Shown: positions 34,031 through 43,727, numbered from the stretch's first letter. The stretch: 64,000 bases of DNA from Alphaproteobacteria bacterium UBA1301 (GCA_002307725.1 DBUB01000004.1:212417-276416), one strand, 5' to 3'. The notes: a model not told the origin generated them from the letters alone. Numbers and translations are program-made.

Positions 34031-36424
34031 TCAGCCCATTTCCACCACGACGGTATTGTCGTCCGTCAGCTTGTCAGCCGGGATGAGGTTGCCGGGCAGC
34101 GCTTCGCCGTTGAGGGTGAGGCGCTTCACGCCCTTCTCAACGCCATGCAGATTGCGCATTTCGATCTTGACCGAGTGCCCGCGGAAACGGCGCGTAACCG
34201 CGAAGCCCTTCCAGTCTTTCGGGATACAGGGATCGACAACCAGCCCATGCCAATCGGCGCGAACACCGAGCACATATTGCGTGCCCGCGACATAGGCCCA
34301 GGCGGCGGACCCCGATAGCCATGGCACGCGGCTCGCACCCGCCCGTGGGCTCATCGGCGCATTGGTGAACTGGCTATAAACGTAAGGCTCGACCTCGCGC
34401 ACCTCGGCCAGCGCATTCCACGCCGCCGGCATGGTGGCACGATAATACTGATAGGCTTTGGCACCGTGGCCGAGCATGGTTTCGGCGATCACCGCCCAGC
34501 CTTGGGTGTGGGTGAAGATGGCGCCGTTTTCCTTCATGCCCGGATTGAACAGCACTGCCCGCATCACCTTCATGCTGGTTTCAACGAACGGCGGCGCGCA
34601 CAGCATGACGCCGTGTTCGGTGGCGAGGTGCTTTTCGACCGACGCCATCGCTTGCGCCGCACGCGTCCCCGCCGCATGACCGGAGAACACCGCCCAGGTC
34701 TGGGTGTTGAGGAAGATGCGGCCTTCCGTTTGTTCGGCGCTGCCGTATTTGATGCCGTCGTCACCATAGCCGCGCAAATACCATTCGCCATCCCAAGCGA
34801 CGGTTTCGAGCAGGTGATCGCATTCGGCGAGCTTGCTCCCGGCCCACGCCTTTTCGGCCGCTGCACCGATCAGCCCGCAGATTTCCGCGTAGGTCGCAAG
34901 CGCAAAGCGAAGCTGGAACGCGACCATCACGGTCTCGCCTTTTTCGCCGAGGCGGATGCAGTCGTTCCAATCGGCCGATAAGCCACAGGGCAGACCGTGG
35001 GCGCCGGAATGCTCCAGATTGAATTCGATGGCGCGGCGCAGATGGCCGAGCACGGTCGCTTCGCCCTTATCGGCGTAAGGCAGCACCTTGTTCAGAAAAT
35101 CGAAGTCGCCAGTTTCCTTGATATAGGCCGGCACCGTGTTGAACAGCCACATGCCGTCATCGGAACGCAGGTCTTCGTCCTTCGGCAGTTTCTCGGCGCC
35201 GGGGCGATGGGCGAATTGCTTGACGACCGGCATGGCGCCGCCGGTGGAAAGCTGGCCCGTCAGCATCAGCTCCAGCCGCTTCACCGCTTCCTGCGGGATG
35301 GCATGCATGACGCCGAGCAGATCCTGCACGGTGTCGCGATAGCCGAGCCCGTCGCGTTCGCCAGCATAGATCAGCGACGCGGCGCGCGACCAAGCATAGG
35401 TGATAAGGCAGTTGAACGGCCCCCACATTGCCAGCATCGAATTGAACGCCGGATCTGGCGTTTCAGCCGTCAGCCCTTCGAGGCGGCCGTACCAATAGGC
35501 CTTAAGCCTCGCCAGTTCCGCGTCGATCTTCTGGGGACTTTCGAACTCCTTCGCCGCCGCCTTGCCTTCGACGTCCGCGCGGCCGACGCCCATCAAGACG
35601 ACGAATTCCCTCGTCTCGCCGGGCGCGAGCGTGAGATCGGTTTGAAGCACGCCGCAACCGTTGTCGCCCGCGGCGAGCGAATTGGTGCAGCGGCCGGTCT
35701 CGACGACGCGCGGTTTGGCATAGGTGCCGTAGGTGCCGAGAAACGCGGTGCGGTCGGTGTCGAAGCCGGCGAGCGGGGCACCGACCAGCGCCAGGAACGA
35801 GTGGCGGCCCTGGTCGGAATTTTCGAAATTGCCGGGATCGGGCGGAATGTGCACGTTGGTGCCGTGATCGATGATGCCGTCTTCCACCGCCATCGTCACG
35901 ATGAACTGGCTGTACTGCAGGTTGGTGAGATCGTTGAACGACGACCAGTTCGAGGCATATTCGACATAGGTAAAGGCGGAAAGTCGGCGTGGCGTCTTGC
36001 CGGTATTGGTCAGCTTGACGCGCCAGACTTCCATGGTGCGCCCGAGCGGCACGAAATAGGTCGTTTCGGATTTGATGCCGGAATATTCGCTTGTGATGAT
36101 CGTATAGGCGGTACCATGGCGGCATTCCGATTTGTACTGCTCCAGCGGCTTGCCGACCGGTTGCCAAGCGGCACTCCAGAAATCGCCGGTATCCTCGTCG
36201 CGCAGATAGATCGTGCGGCCCGGCTGGTCGAGCGGTACAAAATTGAAGCGGGCGCGCGTGAAGCGCCCTTGCGCCGCCGATTTGTAGAAGGAATAGCCAC
36301 CGGCATTGTTGGTGATGATGGCGCCGTAGTCCGTCGAGCCGAGATAGTTCGACCACGAGCGCGGCGTATCGGGCCGCGTGATCACATATTCACGCGCGGC
36401 GTCGTCGAAATGGCCATATTCCAT
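34031..36424 (-). CDS. GH94 glycoside phosphorylase, cellobiose/cellodextrin phosphorylase-like
   Basis: This 797-residue protein starts MEYGHFDDAAREYVITRPDTPRSWSNYL and carries an N-terminal beta-sandwich with TGDFWSAAWQPVG, a linker and an (alpha/alpha)6 barrel with GYRDTVQDLLGVMHAIP and LSADWNDCIRLGEKGETVMV, whose Asp in DWND is the catalytic acid of GH94. Such enzymes split beta-glucosides with phosphate into glucose-1-phosphate and a shorter sugar in the cytoplasm. It is six bases downstream of a GPH sugar symporter gene, so uptake and phosphorolysis are co-expressed. Cellobiose is the likeliest substrate but laminaribiose or chitobiose types are not excluded. Confidence 0.92.
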   Translation of the reverse strand: MEYGHFDDAAREYVITRPDTPRSWSNYLGSTDYGAIITNNAGGYSFYKSAAQGRFTRARFNFVPLDQPGRTIYLRDEDTGDFWSAAWQPVGKPLEQYKSECRHGTAYTIITSEYSGIKSETTYFVPLGRTMEVWRVKLTNTGKTPRRLSAFTYVEYASNWSSFNDLTNLQYSQFIVTMAVEDGIIDHGTNVHIPPDPGNFENSDQGRHSFLALVGAPLAGFDTDRTAFLGTYGTYAKPRVVETGRCTNSLAAGDNGCGVLQTDLTLAPGETREFVVLMGVGRADVEGKAAAKEFESPQKIDAELARLKAYWYGRLEGLTAETPDPAFNSMLAMWGPFNCLITYAWSRAASLIYAGERDGLGYRDTVQDLLGVMHAIPQEAVKRLELMLTGQLSTGGAMPVVKQFAHRPGAEKLPKDEDLRSDDGMWLFNTVPAYIKETGDFDFLNKVLPYADKGEATVLGHLRRAIEFNLEHSGAHGLPCGLSADWNDCIRLGEKGETVMVAFQLRFALATYAEICGLIGAAAEKAWAGSKLAECDHLLETVAWDGEWYLRGYGDDGIKYGSAEQTEGRIFLNTQTWAVFSGHAAGTRAAQAMASVEKHLATEHGVMLCAPPFVETSMKVMRAVLFNPGMKENGAIFTHTQGWAVIAETMLGHGAKAYQYYRATMPAAWNALAEVREVEPYVYSQFTNAPMSPRAGASRVPWLSGSAAWAYVAGTQYVLGVRADWHGLVVDPCIPKDWKGFAVTRRFRGHSVKIEMRNLHGVEKGVKRLTLNGEALPGNLIPADKLTDDNTVVVEMG

Positions 36425-36430
36425 GGTCAG

Positions 36431-37840
36431 TTATCCGTTCTTGGCGTCGGCTTCTTTGACCGCACGCTTGGCCGCGAGTTCCGCGGTGATCGTCGGCATC
36501 TTGGATTCGAGCTTGTAGAACAACATGCCGAGGCCGCAGGCGAGCGCGCCGATCGCCGGCACCACCGCCATCAACAGGCGGATGCCTTCTTGGGCGTGGG
36601 CCGTCTGCACCATGTTGGCCTGATAGCCGTAGACGGCGAGCAGGTTCAGTGACAGCGCACCGCCGATCGCCCAGCCGAACTTGTTCGACATCCCCGAGGC
36701 CGAAAAGATGAGCCCAGTGGCGCGCCGCCCCGTTTTCCATTCGGAATAATCGGCACTATCGGCAAACATCGCCCAGAGCAGCGCCGCCGTCGGACCGGTG
36801 AAGATCGAATAGAGGAAGTGGAAGACATAGAGCAGCAGAAGCTGGTCGGGCCTGACCCAGAACGAGGCGACCAACGAAATCGCCCCCAGCACCATACAGC
36901 CGATGAACGCCTTCCTGCGGCCGGTGAACGGCGTGACGTACTGGATAAGGAACGTCGCCAGCAGCGAGGTGAGCGTGCCCATCACGATGAAGGGGGCGGT
37001 GCCGAGTTCGCCGCCAAGGTGGATTGCCCAGCCGAACGGACCGGCGACGGTCATGTCGTTCATGTAGTATTTGAAGTAATAGACCATCGACGAGCCGCGG
37101 ATCGCGACGAAGAACACCTGCAAAATTCCGAGCCCGCACAGCATCAGCCACGGGATGTTGTGCACCAGATCGGTTAGGTCCTGTTTGGTAGAGGTCTTTT
37201 GCTTGAGGTCGGGCACGACGCGCTCGCGCGTGGTGGCAAAGGTGCCGAGGAACATCAACACCGCCACGATCGAGAACAGTCCGACGGTCAGCATATAGCC
37301 TTGCTGCTTGTTGCCGTGGCCGAGGGCGGCGACCAGTGGCATGGCGAGCATGGCCACCACAAAGCCGGCGCCTTGGGCGAAGCTGAAGCGGTAGGCGGAA
37401 AGTTCGGTGCGCTCCTGCGGATCGGGTGAGATCACGCCCATCAGGGCGCCATAAGGAACATTGATCGCCGAATAGGCCAGCATCAACAGCGTCAGCGTGA
37501 CGTAAGCCGAAATCAGCTTGCCGGTGTCGCTAAACGGCGGCGTCGTGAAGGCGAGCGTGGCGACGATGCCGAACGGCAGCGCCATCCAGAGCAGGAACGG
37601 GCGGAACTTGCCCCAGCGCGTCTGGGTGCGGTCGGCGATCATGCCGACGATCACGTCGACGAAGATGTCCCACGAGCGCGTCACCAAGAGCATGGTGCCA
37701 GCCGCCGCCGCCGCCAAGCCATAGACGTCGGTGTAGAAGTTCGACTGGTAGTAGATGAAAATCATCCAGATCAGATTGGAGGCGCCGTCGCCGAGGCCGT
37801 AGCCGATCTTCTCGAGCACCGAGATTTTTTGCTTTGCCAT
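36431..37840 (-). CDS. GPH-family sugar:cation symporter (MFS)
   Basis: This 469-residue protein has 12 predicted membrane segments. It shows the glycoside-pentoside-hexuronide family marks: KIGYGLGDGASNLIW at the start and SWDIFVDVIVGMIADRTQTRWGKFRPFLLW in the first cytoplasmic loop. It is related to MelB/YicJ. The ATG at 37840 has a GGGGGAG-type ribosome site. Operon position before the GH94 gene suggests it imports the disaccharide that the phosphorylase cleaves. Confidence 0.92.
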   Translation of the reverse strand: MAKQKISVLEKIGYGLGDGASNLIWMIFIYYQSNFYTDVYGLAAAAAGTMLLVTRSWDIFVDVIVGMIADRTQTRWGKFRPFLLWMALPFGIVATLAFTTPPFSDTGKLISAYVTLTLLMLAYSAINVPYGALMGVISPDPQERTELSAYRFSFAQGAGFVVAMLAMPLVAALGHGNKQQGYMLTVGLFSIVAVLMFLGTFATTRERVVPDLKQKTSTKQDLTDLVHNIPWLMLCGLGILQVFFVAIRGSSMVYYFKYYMNDMTVAGPFGWAIHLGGELGTAPFIVMGTLTSLLATFLIQYVTPFTGRRKAFIGCMVLGAISLVASFWVRPDQLLLLYVFHFLYSIFTGPTAALLWAMFADSADYSEWKTGRRATGLIFSASGMSNKFGWAIGGALSLNLLAVYGYQANMVQTAHAQEGIRLLMAVVPAIGALACGLGMLFYKLESKMPTITAELAAKRAVKEADAKNG

Positions 37841-37955
37841 GGTCTCCCCCTGGGTCGCGACAGCGCTTACCATTTTGGCGCACCCTAGCCGGTCCCGCGG
37901 GACACCGCTATGCCTTCTCGGTCGCAGTAAGCGGCTGACGAAGACCGGTAAGGGG

Positions 37956-39263
37956 TTACCCCGCAAACAAAGCGGCGTTCAGCCAGAGGTGGGTGCCGAT
38001 CGCGGCGGCATAGCCCAGCGCCACCGCCCATATCCATTTGAGATGCGAACCGAAGGTGTAAAGCCCACGGCCCGTCCCCATCAGCGCCACGCCCGCCGCT
38101 GATCCGATCGAGAGCAGCGAGCCGCCGACGCCCGCGGTGAGGGTGACGAGCAGCCACTGGCCGTGATTCATCGCCGGATCCATCAAGAGGACGGCATAGG
38201 TGAGCGGAATGTTGTCGACGATGGCGGAGAGCAAGCCAATGATGACATTGGCGGCGGTGGGGCCTAGGCCGCTGTAAAGCAGCGTCGACATTCCATGCAG
38301 ATAGCCGACGGCGGCCAACCCTCCGACGCACAGCATGATGCCGTAGAAGAACAGCAACGTGTCCCATTCCACCTTGGCAAAAATCTCGAAGATATTGAAC
38401 GGACGCAGATCGCTGTCCGCCGCCGTGGCCGCAAGCGAGCGCAATTCGTGGCGGTGCAAGAAATACCCATAGAGATTGAGCAACCCCAGGCCCGTCATCA
38501 TGCCGAGGAACGGCGGCAGGTGCAGGGTGTGATCGAGCGTTACGGTAAGCGCAATGGTGGCGAGGAAAAGTCCGGCGATGAAGAACCCGCCTTTGCGAAC
38601 GGCAATACGCTCGCCACCGCCTTCGATCCGGCTTTTAGGCAGGAAGAAACTCATCAACAGCGCCGGCACCAGCCAGTTGACCGCAGCCGGCACGAACAAA
38701 TCGAAAAACTCGAAGAACTCGACTTTGCCCTTCTGCCAGACCATCAGCGTGGTGATGTCGCCGAAGGGCGAGAAGGCGCCGCCCGCATTGGCCGCCACCA
38801 CGATCGAAACCAGCGTGATCACGATCGCCTTTTTCTGACGCCCCAGCGCCGCGAGCGCCACCGTGCCCATGACGAGCGCCGTTGTCAGATTGTCGGCGAC
38901 TGGCGACAGGAAGAAGGCGCCAAGACCGGTGAGCCAAAAGATGCCGCGTACGGAGACGTTCGCAGCGGTGAGCCGGGACCGTAGCGCATCGAACAGGCGG
39001 CGCTCGACCAACGCATTGACGAAACTCATCGCCGATAGCAGGAACAACAGCAGCTCGGCATATTCGAGCACGACGTGGCGAATCTTCTCCGTCACCTCGG
39101 GGCCACGGCCCTCAGCGGTAAAGCCGGCAGCCACGATGATCCAGATCAACCCCGCCGCCACCATCACAGGCTTGGACTTGCGTAAGTGTAGCTTTTCCTC
39201 CGCGAACACCAGCGCGTAGGCAAGGCAGAACACGGCAAGAACGGCGGGGGCGGCGAAGGTCAT
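37956..39263 (-). CDS. nhaD: NhaD-type sodium/proton antiporter
   Basis: This 435-residue membrane protein of the ion-transporter superfamily has EYAELLLFLLSAMSFVNALVERRLFDALR, an LVSIVVAANAGGAFSPFGDITTLMVWQKG motif typical of NhaD (helix with Asp and Thr), and C-terminal IGLLSAIVDNIPLTYAVL with a conserved Asp-Asn-Ile-Pro. NhaD proteins expel sodium in exchange for protons at alkaline pH or high salt. It is followed after about 115 bp by the GPH symporter gene. Confidence 0.9.
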   Translation of the reverse strand: MTFAAPAVLAVFCLAYALVFAEEKLHLRKSKPVMVAAGLIWIIVAAGFTAEGRGPEVTEKIRHVVLEYAELLLFLLSAMSFVNALVERRLFDALRSRLTAANVSVRGIFWLTGLGAFFLSPVADNLTTALVMGTVALAALGRQKKAIVITLVSIVVAANAGGAFSPFGDITTLMVWQKGKVEFFEFFDLFVPAAVNWLVPALLMSFFLPKSRIEGGGERIAVRKGGFFIAGLFLATIALTVTLDHTLHLPPFLGMMTGLGLLNLYGYFLHRHELRSLAATAADSDLRPFNIFEIFAKVEWDTLLFFYGIMLCVGGLAAVGYLHGMSTLLYSGLGPTAANVIIGLLSAIVDNIPLTYAVLLMDPAMNHGQWLLVTLTAGVGGSLLSIGSAAGVALMGTGRGLYTFGSHLKWIWAVALGYAAAIGTHLWLNAALFAG

Positions 39264-39310
39264 GCAGATTCTCGGCTGGGCGTCAGCGCCAGCTTACGCA
39301 GAACCGGCGC

Positions 39311-40069
39311 TCAATCAAACCGATAGGCATCCATCCGCAGTGCGCCAAAAGTGGCGCTGTGGTGCAAACGCCGCGCCGTCTCGCCGGCGCCATAGGCGAC
39401 GAACAACGGCAGAATGTGATCCTCGCTGGGATGGGCGCGTGCCGCTTCGGGCGCGCGGCTGCGGTAGGCGATGAGATCGTCGCGGCGCCGCCCGGTAAGG
39501 GCATGATCCATCCAATCGGCAAATCGCACCGACCATTCCGGCTCGGGACCGCTGTTCCAATCAAGCGCCGTCAGGTTATGGACAAAGCCGCCACTGGCCA
39601 GGATCAATCCATCTTCACGGAACGGCTGGAGCGCCTTGCCGAGCGCGATGTGATGGGCAACTCCGAGCTGCGACGACACCGAAAGCTGCAGCACCGGGAT
39701 GTCGGCCTCGGGATACATCAGCATCAGCGGCACCCAGGCGCCGTGGTCAAGACCACGCCGCGCATTGGCGCGGGCGACAAGACCGGCTTTGCCAAGAAGC
39801 TCACCCACCTGCACCGCCGCTTCGGGGGCACCCGGCGCATCATAGCGAAGATCGTAGAGCGGCTTGGGGAAGCCGTAGAAATCATGGATGGTTGAATTCT
39901 TCGCGGCCGTGGTGAGCGTTGGCGCCTCGGTGTCCCAATGCGCCGAGATAGCGAGGACCACTTTGGGCCGCGGTAGGGCCTTGCCGAGGCCACGTAGGAA
40001 ATCGCGGGCCGGACCATCGTCGAACGGCAGTGTCGGCGCACCATGCGATACGAATAACGCGGGCAACAT
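39311..40069 (-). CDS. Class III extradiol ring-cleavage dioxygenase (DODA/YgiD type)
   Basis: This 252-residue protein shows ALFVSHGAPTLPFDD (first metal His), VLAISAHWDTEAPT (second), LDHGAWVPLMLMYPEADIPVLQLSV (third region) and GLILASGGFVHNL. These are the zinc/iron ligands of the DODA/YgiD family, which cleave catecholic rings such as DOPA; the native substrate of bacterial members is usually unknown. It stands alone, on the same strand as nhaD. Confidence 0.9.
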   Translation of the reverse strand: MLPALFVSHGAPTLPFDDGPARDFLRGLGKALPRPKVVLAISAHWDTEAPTLTTAAKNSTIHDFYGFPKPLYDLRYDAPGAPEAAVQVGELLGKAGLVARANARRGLDHGAWVPLMLMYPEADIPVLQLSVSSQLGVAHHIALGKALQPFREDGLILASGGFVHNLTALDWNSGPEPEWSVRFADWMDHALTGRRRDDLIAYRSRAPEAARAHPSEDHILPLFVAYGAGETARRLHHSATFGALRMDAYRFD

Positions 40070-40152
40070 CTTTGGCCTCCTGATCCATCAAACATGGAGG
40101 CTGGAATTGAGCTTAACAATGGAAAAGATCGGCTCGTATCGTTTCCGATTGT

Positions 40153-41025
40153 TTACCTTATCCGATAGGACACGAACGCAAACGCTTTGCTGTCGGGCGA
40201 CCACGACGGCACGTTGAGCGTGCCCTGCCCGCCGAACAATACGGCGATCACCTGCGGGGCACCGCCACCCAGCGGCAGCAAGCGCAACGTGACGTCTTTG
40301 TTGGCGGGATGATCCTTCACCTCCACATCGGTCCCGAACGAGACGTACACGATCCACTTGCCGTCCGGCGAAGGATGCGGGAACCAGTCGCGCGCGTCTT
40401 CTTCGAAGGTGAGTTGAGTCGGCTCGCTGCCGTCGCTGCGGATCCGCCACAGTTTCATGTTGCCGCTGCGCGTCGAGTTGAAAAAGATGGTGCGGCCATC
40501 GGGCGAATAATCGGGACCGTCGTCCATCCAATCGCCGGAGGTGAGCCGTTCTTCCGTGCCGCCCGCAGTGGGACAGGTCCACAAATTCAAGATGCGATTG
40601 CCGCGCGCAGCGACATAAGCGAGCGTCGAACCATCCGGTGACCAGCCGTGCCAATACGACGGCCCGTGCGGGATCACCATGCGAGGCGTGCCGCCTTCGG
40701 CCGGCAGGATCGACAGGCGGGAGAGCCCATCGGGCTCACTCTTGTCGCTGATGACGATCCAATCGCCGTCGGGCGACAGACCGTGGTCGTTGTTGAGTTT
40801 GACGCATGCGCCGGTGTCGATCTTGACCGGCACACCGCCGTTCACGGGGAGGCGATAGAGCAGCCCTTCGCTGTTGAAGATGAGATGGGCGCCGGAGCGC
40901 GACCAGTTGGGCGCCTCGATATGATTGTTTGTACGATATACGATCCGCCGCGTGCCCGTGGCGATCTCCAACACCTCCAATATGCTTTCTACCGCCACGA
41001 TCTGACCCGCCAAGTCGATTTTCAC
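40153..41025 (-). CDS. TolB-like beta-propeller protein (PD40 repeats), lacking a signal peptide
   Basis: This 290-residue protein consists of repeated blades with WSPDG/YSPDG motifs (NWSRSGAHLIFNSEG, GLSPDGDWIVISDKSE, GWSPDGSTLAYVAA, DYSPDGRTIFFNSTRSGNMKLWRIRSDG, HPSPDGKWIVYVSF, SWSPDSKAFAFVSY). About six blades fill the length. The start is a GTG and no signal peptide is seen, so it may be cytoplasmic or trimmed at the N terminus. Relatives include domains of prolyl oligopeptidase-like proteins; no catalytic domain is attached here. Confidence 0.82.
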   Translation of the reverse strand: MKIDLAGQIVAVESILEVLEIATGTRRIVYRTNNHIEAPNWSRSGAHLIFNSEGLLYRLPVNGGVPVKIDTGACVKLNNDHGLSPDGDWIVISDKSEPDGLSRLSILPAEGGTPRMVIPHGPSYWHGWSPDGSTLAYVAARGNRILNLWTCPTAGGTEERLTSGDWMDDGPDYSPDGRTIFFNSTRSGNMKLWRIRSDGSEPTQLTFEEDARDWFPHPSPDGKWIVYVSFGTDVEVKDHPANKDVTLRLLPLGGGAPQVIAVLFGGQGTLNVPSWSPDSKAFAFVSYRIR

Positions 41026-41540
41026 GCACCAACAAGCGCCGGAAAACTGCCACTTTCAAGGCGGTGCTTGCGCCAGAAAAAGGAATGGAGCAGGCTACAG
41101 CCTGAGGGGATGGGCGCCGCTTCGCGTGAACCGCGGGCGGCGCTCTTTCATTTGGCGACACGTGTTGGTGCGCGGCGCATTCCCATTCGGCTTACAGCAA
41201 AATACGATGGCACGACCCTTCCGTGACGACACGATCTGGCGCGGTCGAGGTCGCAGGTGCGACCACGACAACAACCGCTGCGTTTGCCAAAAGCTTGGGC
41301 ATTTTCTCACCCCCCTTTCATCCCTGCGGGCTGAAGTCCAAACCGGCGCGGCGCCCTATCGCATTCACATTGCAGCGCTTTCGGTAGCGATTGGACGGCA
41401 ACAGCAAATGCCCCGCCTGATACGACTTATTATTAAAATGATTTTATATTACATCAGTAACTACCGCTGCGTCAGGCTGGAACTTGACTAATGTATCAAG
41501 ATAGCGCATCACTCATCTTGAGAATGGATCGCAACTAGCT
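41026..41540. other. Gene-poor 515-bp region upstream of feoAB
   Basis: No convincing gene is present. The right half is AT-rich and contains candidate regulatory sites: TAAAATGATTTTA (41434-41446), an inverted repeat TCAAGAT/ATCTTGA (41496-41502 with 41515-41521) and an imperfect TTGAGAATGGATCGCAA (41518-41534) just before the feoA ATG. Bases 41042-41066 weakly resemble the GGAAAAC...CACTTT palindromic repeat. Confidence 0.5.
41518..41534 (+). promoter_or_regulatory. Possible Fur-like operator at feoA
   Basis: The 17 bases read TTGAGAAT-GG-ATCGCAA, an imperfect inverted repeat (six of seven arm positions match). It ends six bases before the feoA ATG. Alphaproteobacterial Fur sites often contain TTGAGAAT-type half sites, so iron repression is plausible, but the site is so close to the start that it could also affect translation. 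Confidence 0.4.
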
Positions 41541-41831
41541 ATGCACGGAACGCTTCACGATAGTCCGCCGGTTACCGCAACCCGCACGCCCCTCGGGCGC
41601 GGGCGGCCCGGCTTTCGCGGCCGCATCGACGCCATCGAAACCGGCGGTAACACCATCGGTCTTACCCCAGAGGAACTCGAACGCCGTTTGATTGAACTCG
41701 GCTTCGTCGAGGGCGCCTCGGTCGAGATCCTGCACGAAGGCGCCATCGGCCACGACCCGATCGCGGTGCGGGTGGACAGCGCCACGATCGCGCTGCGCCG
41801 GCGTGAAGCCATGGCCATTCTCGTTATCTGA
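41541..41831 (+). CDS. feoA: Ferrous iron transport protein A
   Basis: This 96-residue protein has an SH3-like FeoA domain (about 25-95) with LERRLIELGFVEGASVEILHEGAIGHDPIAVRV and the terminal IALRRREAMAILV. It is a small cytoplasmic partner of FeoB. The N-terminal 20 residues are longer than usual and no good ribosome site precedes the ATG at 41541, so the true start is uncertain. feoB follows after 21 bp. Confidence 0.9.
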   Translation: MHGTLHDSPPVTATRTPLGRGRPGFRGRIDAIETGGNTIGLTPEELERRLIELGFVEGASVEILHEGAIGHDPIAVRVDSATIALRRREAMAILVI

Positions 41832-41852
41832 TTTCCGGGAGACATTTCGCGC

Positions 41853-43727
41853 ATGAACGCCATCGCCGACGTCGGGATCATCCGATGTGCTCTCGTCGGC
41901 ACGCCGAATAGCGGCAAGACCGCCCTGTTCAATGCGCTGACCGGCAGCCGCCAGAAAGTCGCCAACTATCCCGGCGTCACGGTCGAGCGCAAAGCCGGTG
42001 TCGTGCACACGCCCTCCGGGCTGTGTTTCACGGTGGTCGACCTGCCCGGCACCTATTCCTTGCGCGCCCGCAGTCCGGATGAAGAGATTACCCGCGATGC
42101 GGTGCTGGGCAAGCTGGCGAGCGAAACCCCGCCCGACGTGCTGGTCTGCGTCGCCGATGCCACCAATTTGCGCCTCGCCTTGCGCCTGGTGCTGGAACTT
42201 CGCCAAGTCGGCCGGCCGATGATGCTGGTCCTCAATATGATGGACATCGCCAAACGCCGCGGCATCGAGATCGACATCGCCAAGCTGTCCGACCTGCTTG
42301 GCATGCCGGTGGTCGCGGCGGTGTCGGTGCGCAAAGGCGGCATCGATGCGGTGCTGGCCAAATTCGACGAATTTGTCTTCACTGGCGGACGCGAATGCGT
42401 CTGGAAGGTGCCCTCGGCCAAGGATTTGCGCGCCGGTCAGCACGAGGCCGACAGCATTATCCGCAGCGTCGTCAAGATGCCAGCCCATGCCGACACACTC
42501 ACCACGCGGCTTGATGCCGTGCTGCTGCATCCGGTGGCCGGACTCATTTGCCTGTTCGTTATCCTGTTCGTGATGTTCCAAGCGGTGTTCACCTGGGCGC
42601 AGCCACTGATGAATCTGATCAGCGACGGCTTTGCCGCGATCGGGGCCGCCACCCACGCCGTGCTGCCGCCCGGCCTGTTGCAGAGCTTTATCGAAGACGG
42701 CGTGCTCGGCGGCGTCGGCAGCGTTCTCGTCTTCCTGCCGCAAATTTTGATCCTGTTCCTGTTCATCCTGCTGCTCGAAGACCTCGGCTATATGGCGCGC
42801 GCGGCCTTTCTGATGGATAAGATCATGGGCGGTGCCGGGCTGCACGGGCGCGCTTTCATTCCGCTGCTGTCGAGCTTTGCCTGCGCCATTCCCGGCATCA
42901 TGTCGACGCGGGTGATCGACAACAAAAACGACCGGTTGACGACCATTCTGGTAGCGCCGCTGATGACCTGCTCGGCGCGCATTCCGGTCTACACCCTGAT
43001 CATCGCCGCCTTCATTCCCAACCGGGCGGTGTGGGGCGTGCTGTCGCTGCAAGGTCTCGTTATGTTCGGGCTTTATGCGGGCGGTATTTTCTCGGCGCTC
43101 GGCGTTTCGGCGGCGGCGAAGTTCCTGTTCTGGCGCCGCCAGATGAGCCCGCCCTTCATGCTGGAACTGCCGGACTACAAGCTGCCCAGTGCCAAGAGCG
43201 TGGTCCTCGGCCTGATCACCCGCGCCAAAGCGTTTCTCACCCGCGCCGGTACCACGATCTTCGCGATGATGGTGCTGATCTGGTTCCTGGCGAGCTTTCC
43301 GCGCCCGCCCGCCGGCGCGACAGGCCCCGCGATCGACTACAGCTTCGCGGCGATGCTGGGGCGGCTGATCCATCCCTTGCTGGAACCGATCGGCTTCAAC
43401 TGGCAAATTTCCATTGCGCTGATTCCCGGCATGGCGGCACGCGAAGTGGCGGTGGCGGCGCTCGGCACGGTCTATTCGATTTCCGGCGGCGGCGATGCCG
43501 AACGCCAGATCGGCCAGCTTCTTGCGGCACAATGGAGCCTGGCGACGGCGCTGTCGTTCCTGGTCTGGTACATCTTCGCGCCGCAATGCGCTTCCACCCT
43601 GGCGGTGATCAAACGCGAAACCGGCAGCTGGAAGTGGATGTGGATCACCTTCGGCTACATGCTGGCGCTAGCCTACGTCGCCGCGTTTGCCACCTATCAC
43701 ATTGCCGTCGCGCTCGGCGCGGGCTGA
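41853..43727 (+). CDS. feoB: Ferrous iron transporter FeoB
   Basis: This 624-residue protein has an N-terminal G domain (G1 GTPNSGKT about 16-23, G3 DLPGTY, G4-like region LNMMDIAKRRG), a helical GDI region and a membrane part with two Gate motifs (LSSFACAIPGIMSTR and a later MAAREVAVAAL). It imports Fe(II) across the inner membrane. It is shorter than E. coli FeoB mainly because the C-terminal cytoplasmic part is minimal; no feoC is visible. The ribosome site CGGGAG precedes the ATG. Confidence 0.97.
   Translation: MNAIADVGIIRCALVGTPNSGKTALFNALTGSRQKVANYPGVTVERKAGVVHTPSGLCFTVVDLPGTYSLRARSPDEEITRDAVLGKLASETPPDVLVCVADATNLRLALRLVLELRQVGRPMMLVLNMMDIAKRRGIEIDIAKLSDLLGMPVVAAVSVRKGGIDAVLAKFDEFVFTGGRECVWKVPSAKDLRAGQHEADSIIRSVVKMPAHADTLTTRLDAVLLHPVAGLICLFVILFVMFQAVFTWAQPLMNLISDGFAAIGAATHAVLPPGLLQSFIEDGVLGGVGSVLVFLPQILILFLFILLLEDLGYMARAAFLMDKIMGGAGLHGRAFIPLLSSFACAIPGIMSTRVIDNKNDRLTTILVAPLMTCSARIPVYTLIIAAFIPNRAVWGVLSLQGLVMFGLYAGGIFSALGVSAAAKFLFWRRQMSPPFMLELPDYKLPSAKSVVLGLITRAKAFLTRAGTTIFAMMVLIWFLASFPRPPAGATGPAIDYSFAAMLGRLIHPLLEPIGFNWQISIALIPGMAAREVAVAALGTVYSISGGGDAERQIGQLLAAQWSLATALSFLVWYIFAPQCASTLAVIKRETGSWKWMWITFGYMLALAYVAAFATYHIAVALGAG

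Noticed and set aside
34997..36652. 551-codon plus-strand frame opposite the GH94 gene
   Set aside because: Antisense to a complete GH94 enzyme with catalytic motifs; no domain is visible.
41484..41499. Fnr box before feoA (TTGAC...ATCAA)
   Set aside because: The half sites are six bases apart rather than four, so it does not fit the Fnr/FixK consensus.
41535..43586. 683-codon minus-strand frame opposite feoAB
   Set aside because: It is antisense to feoA and feoB, which have full motif support; no recognisable domain in the antisense product.
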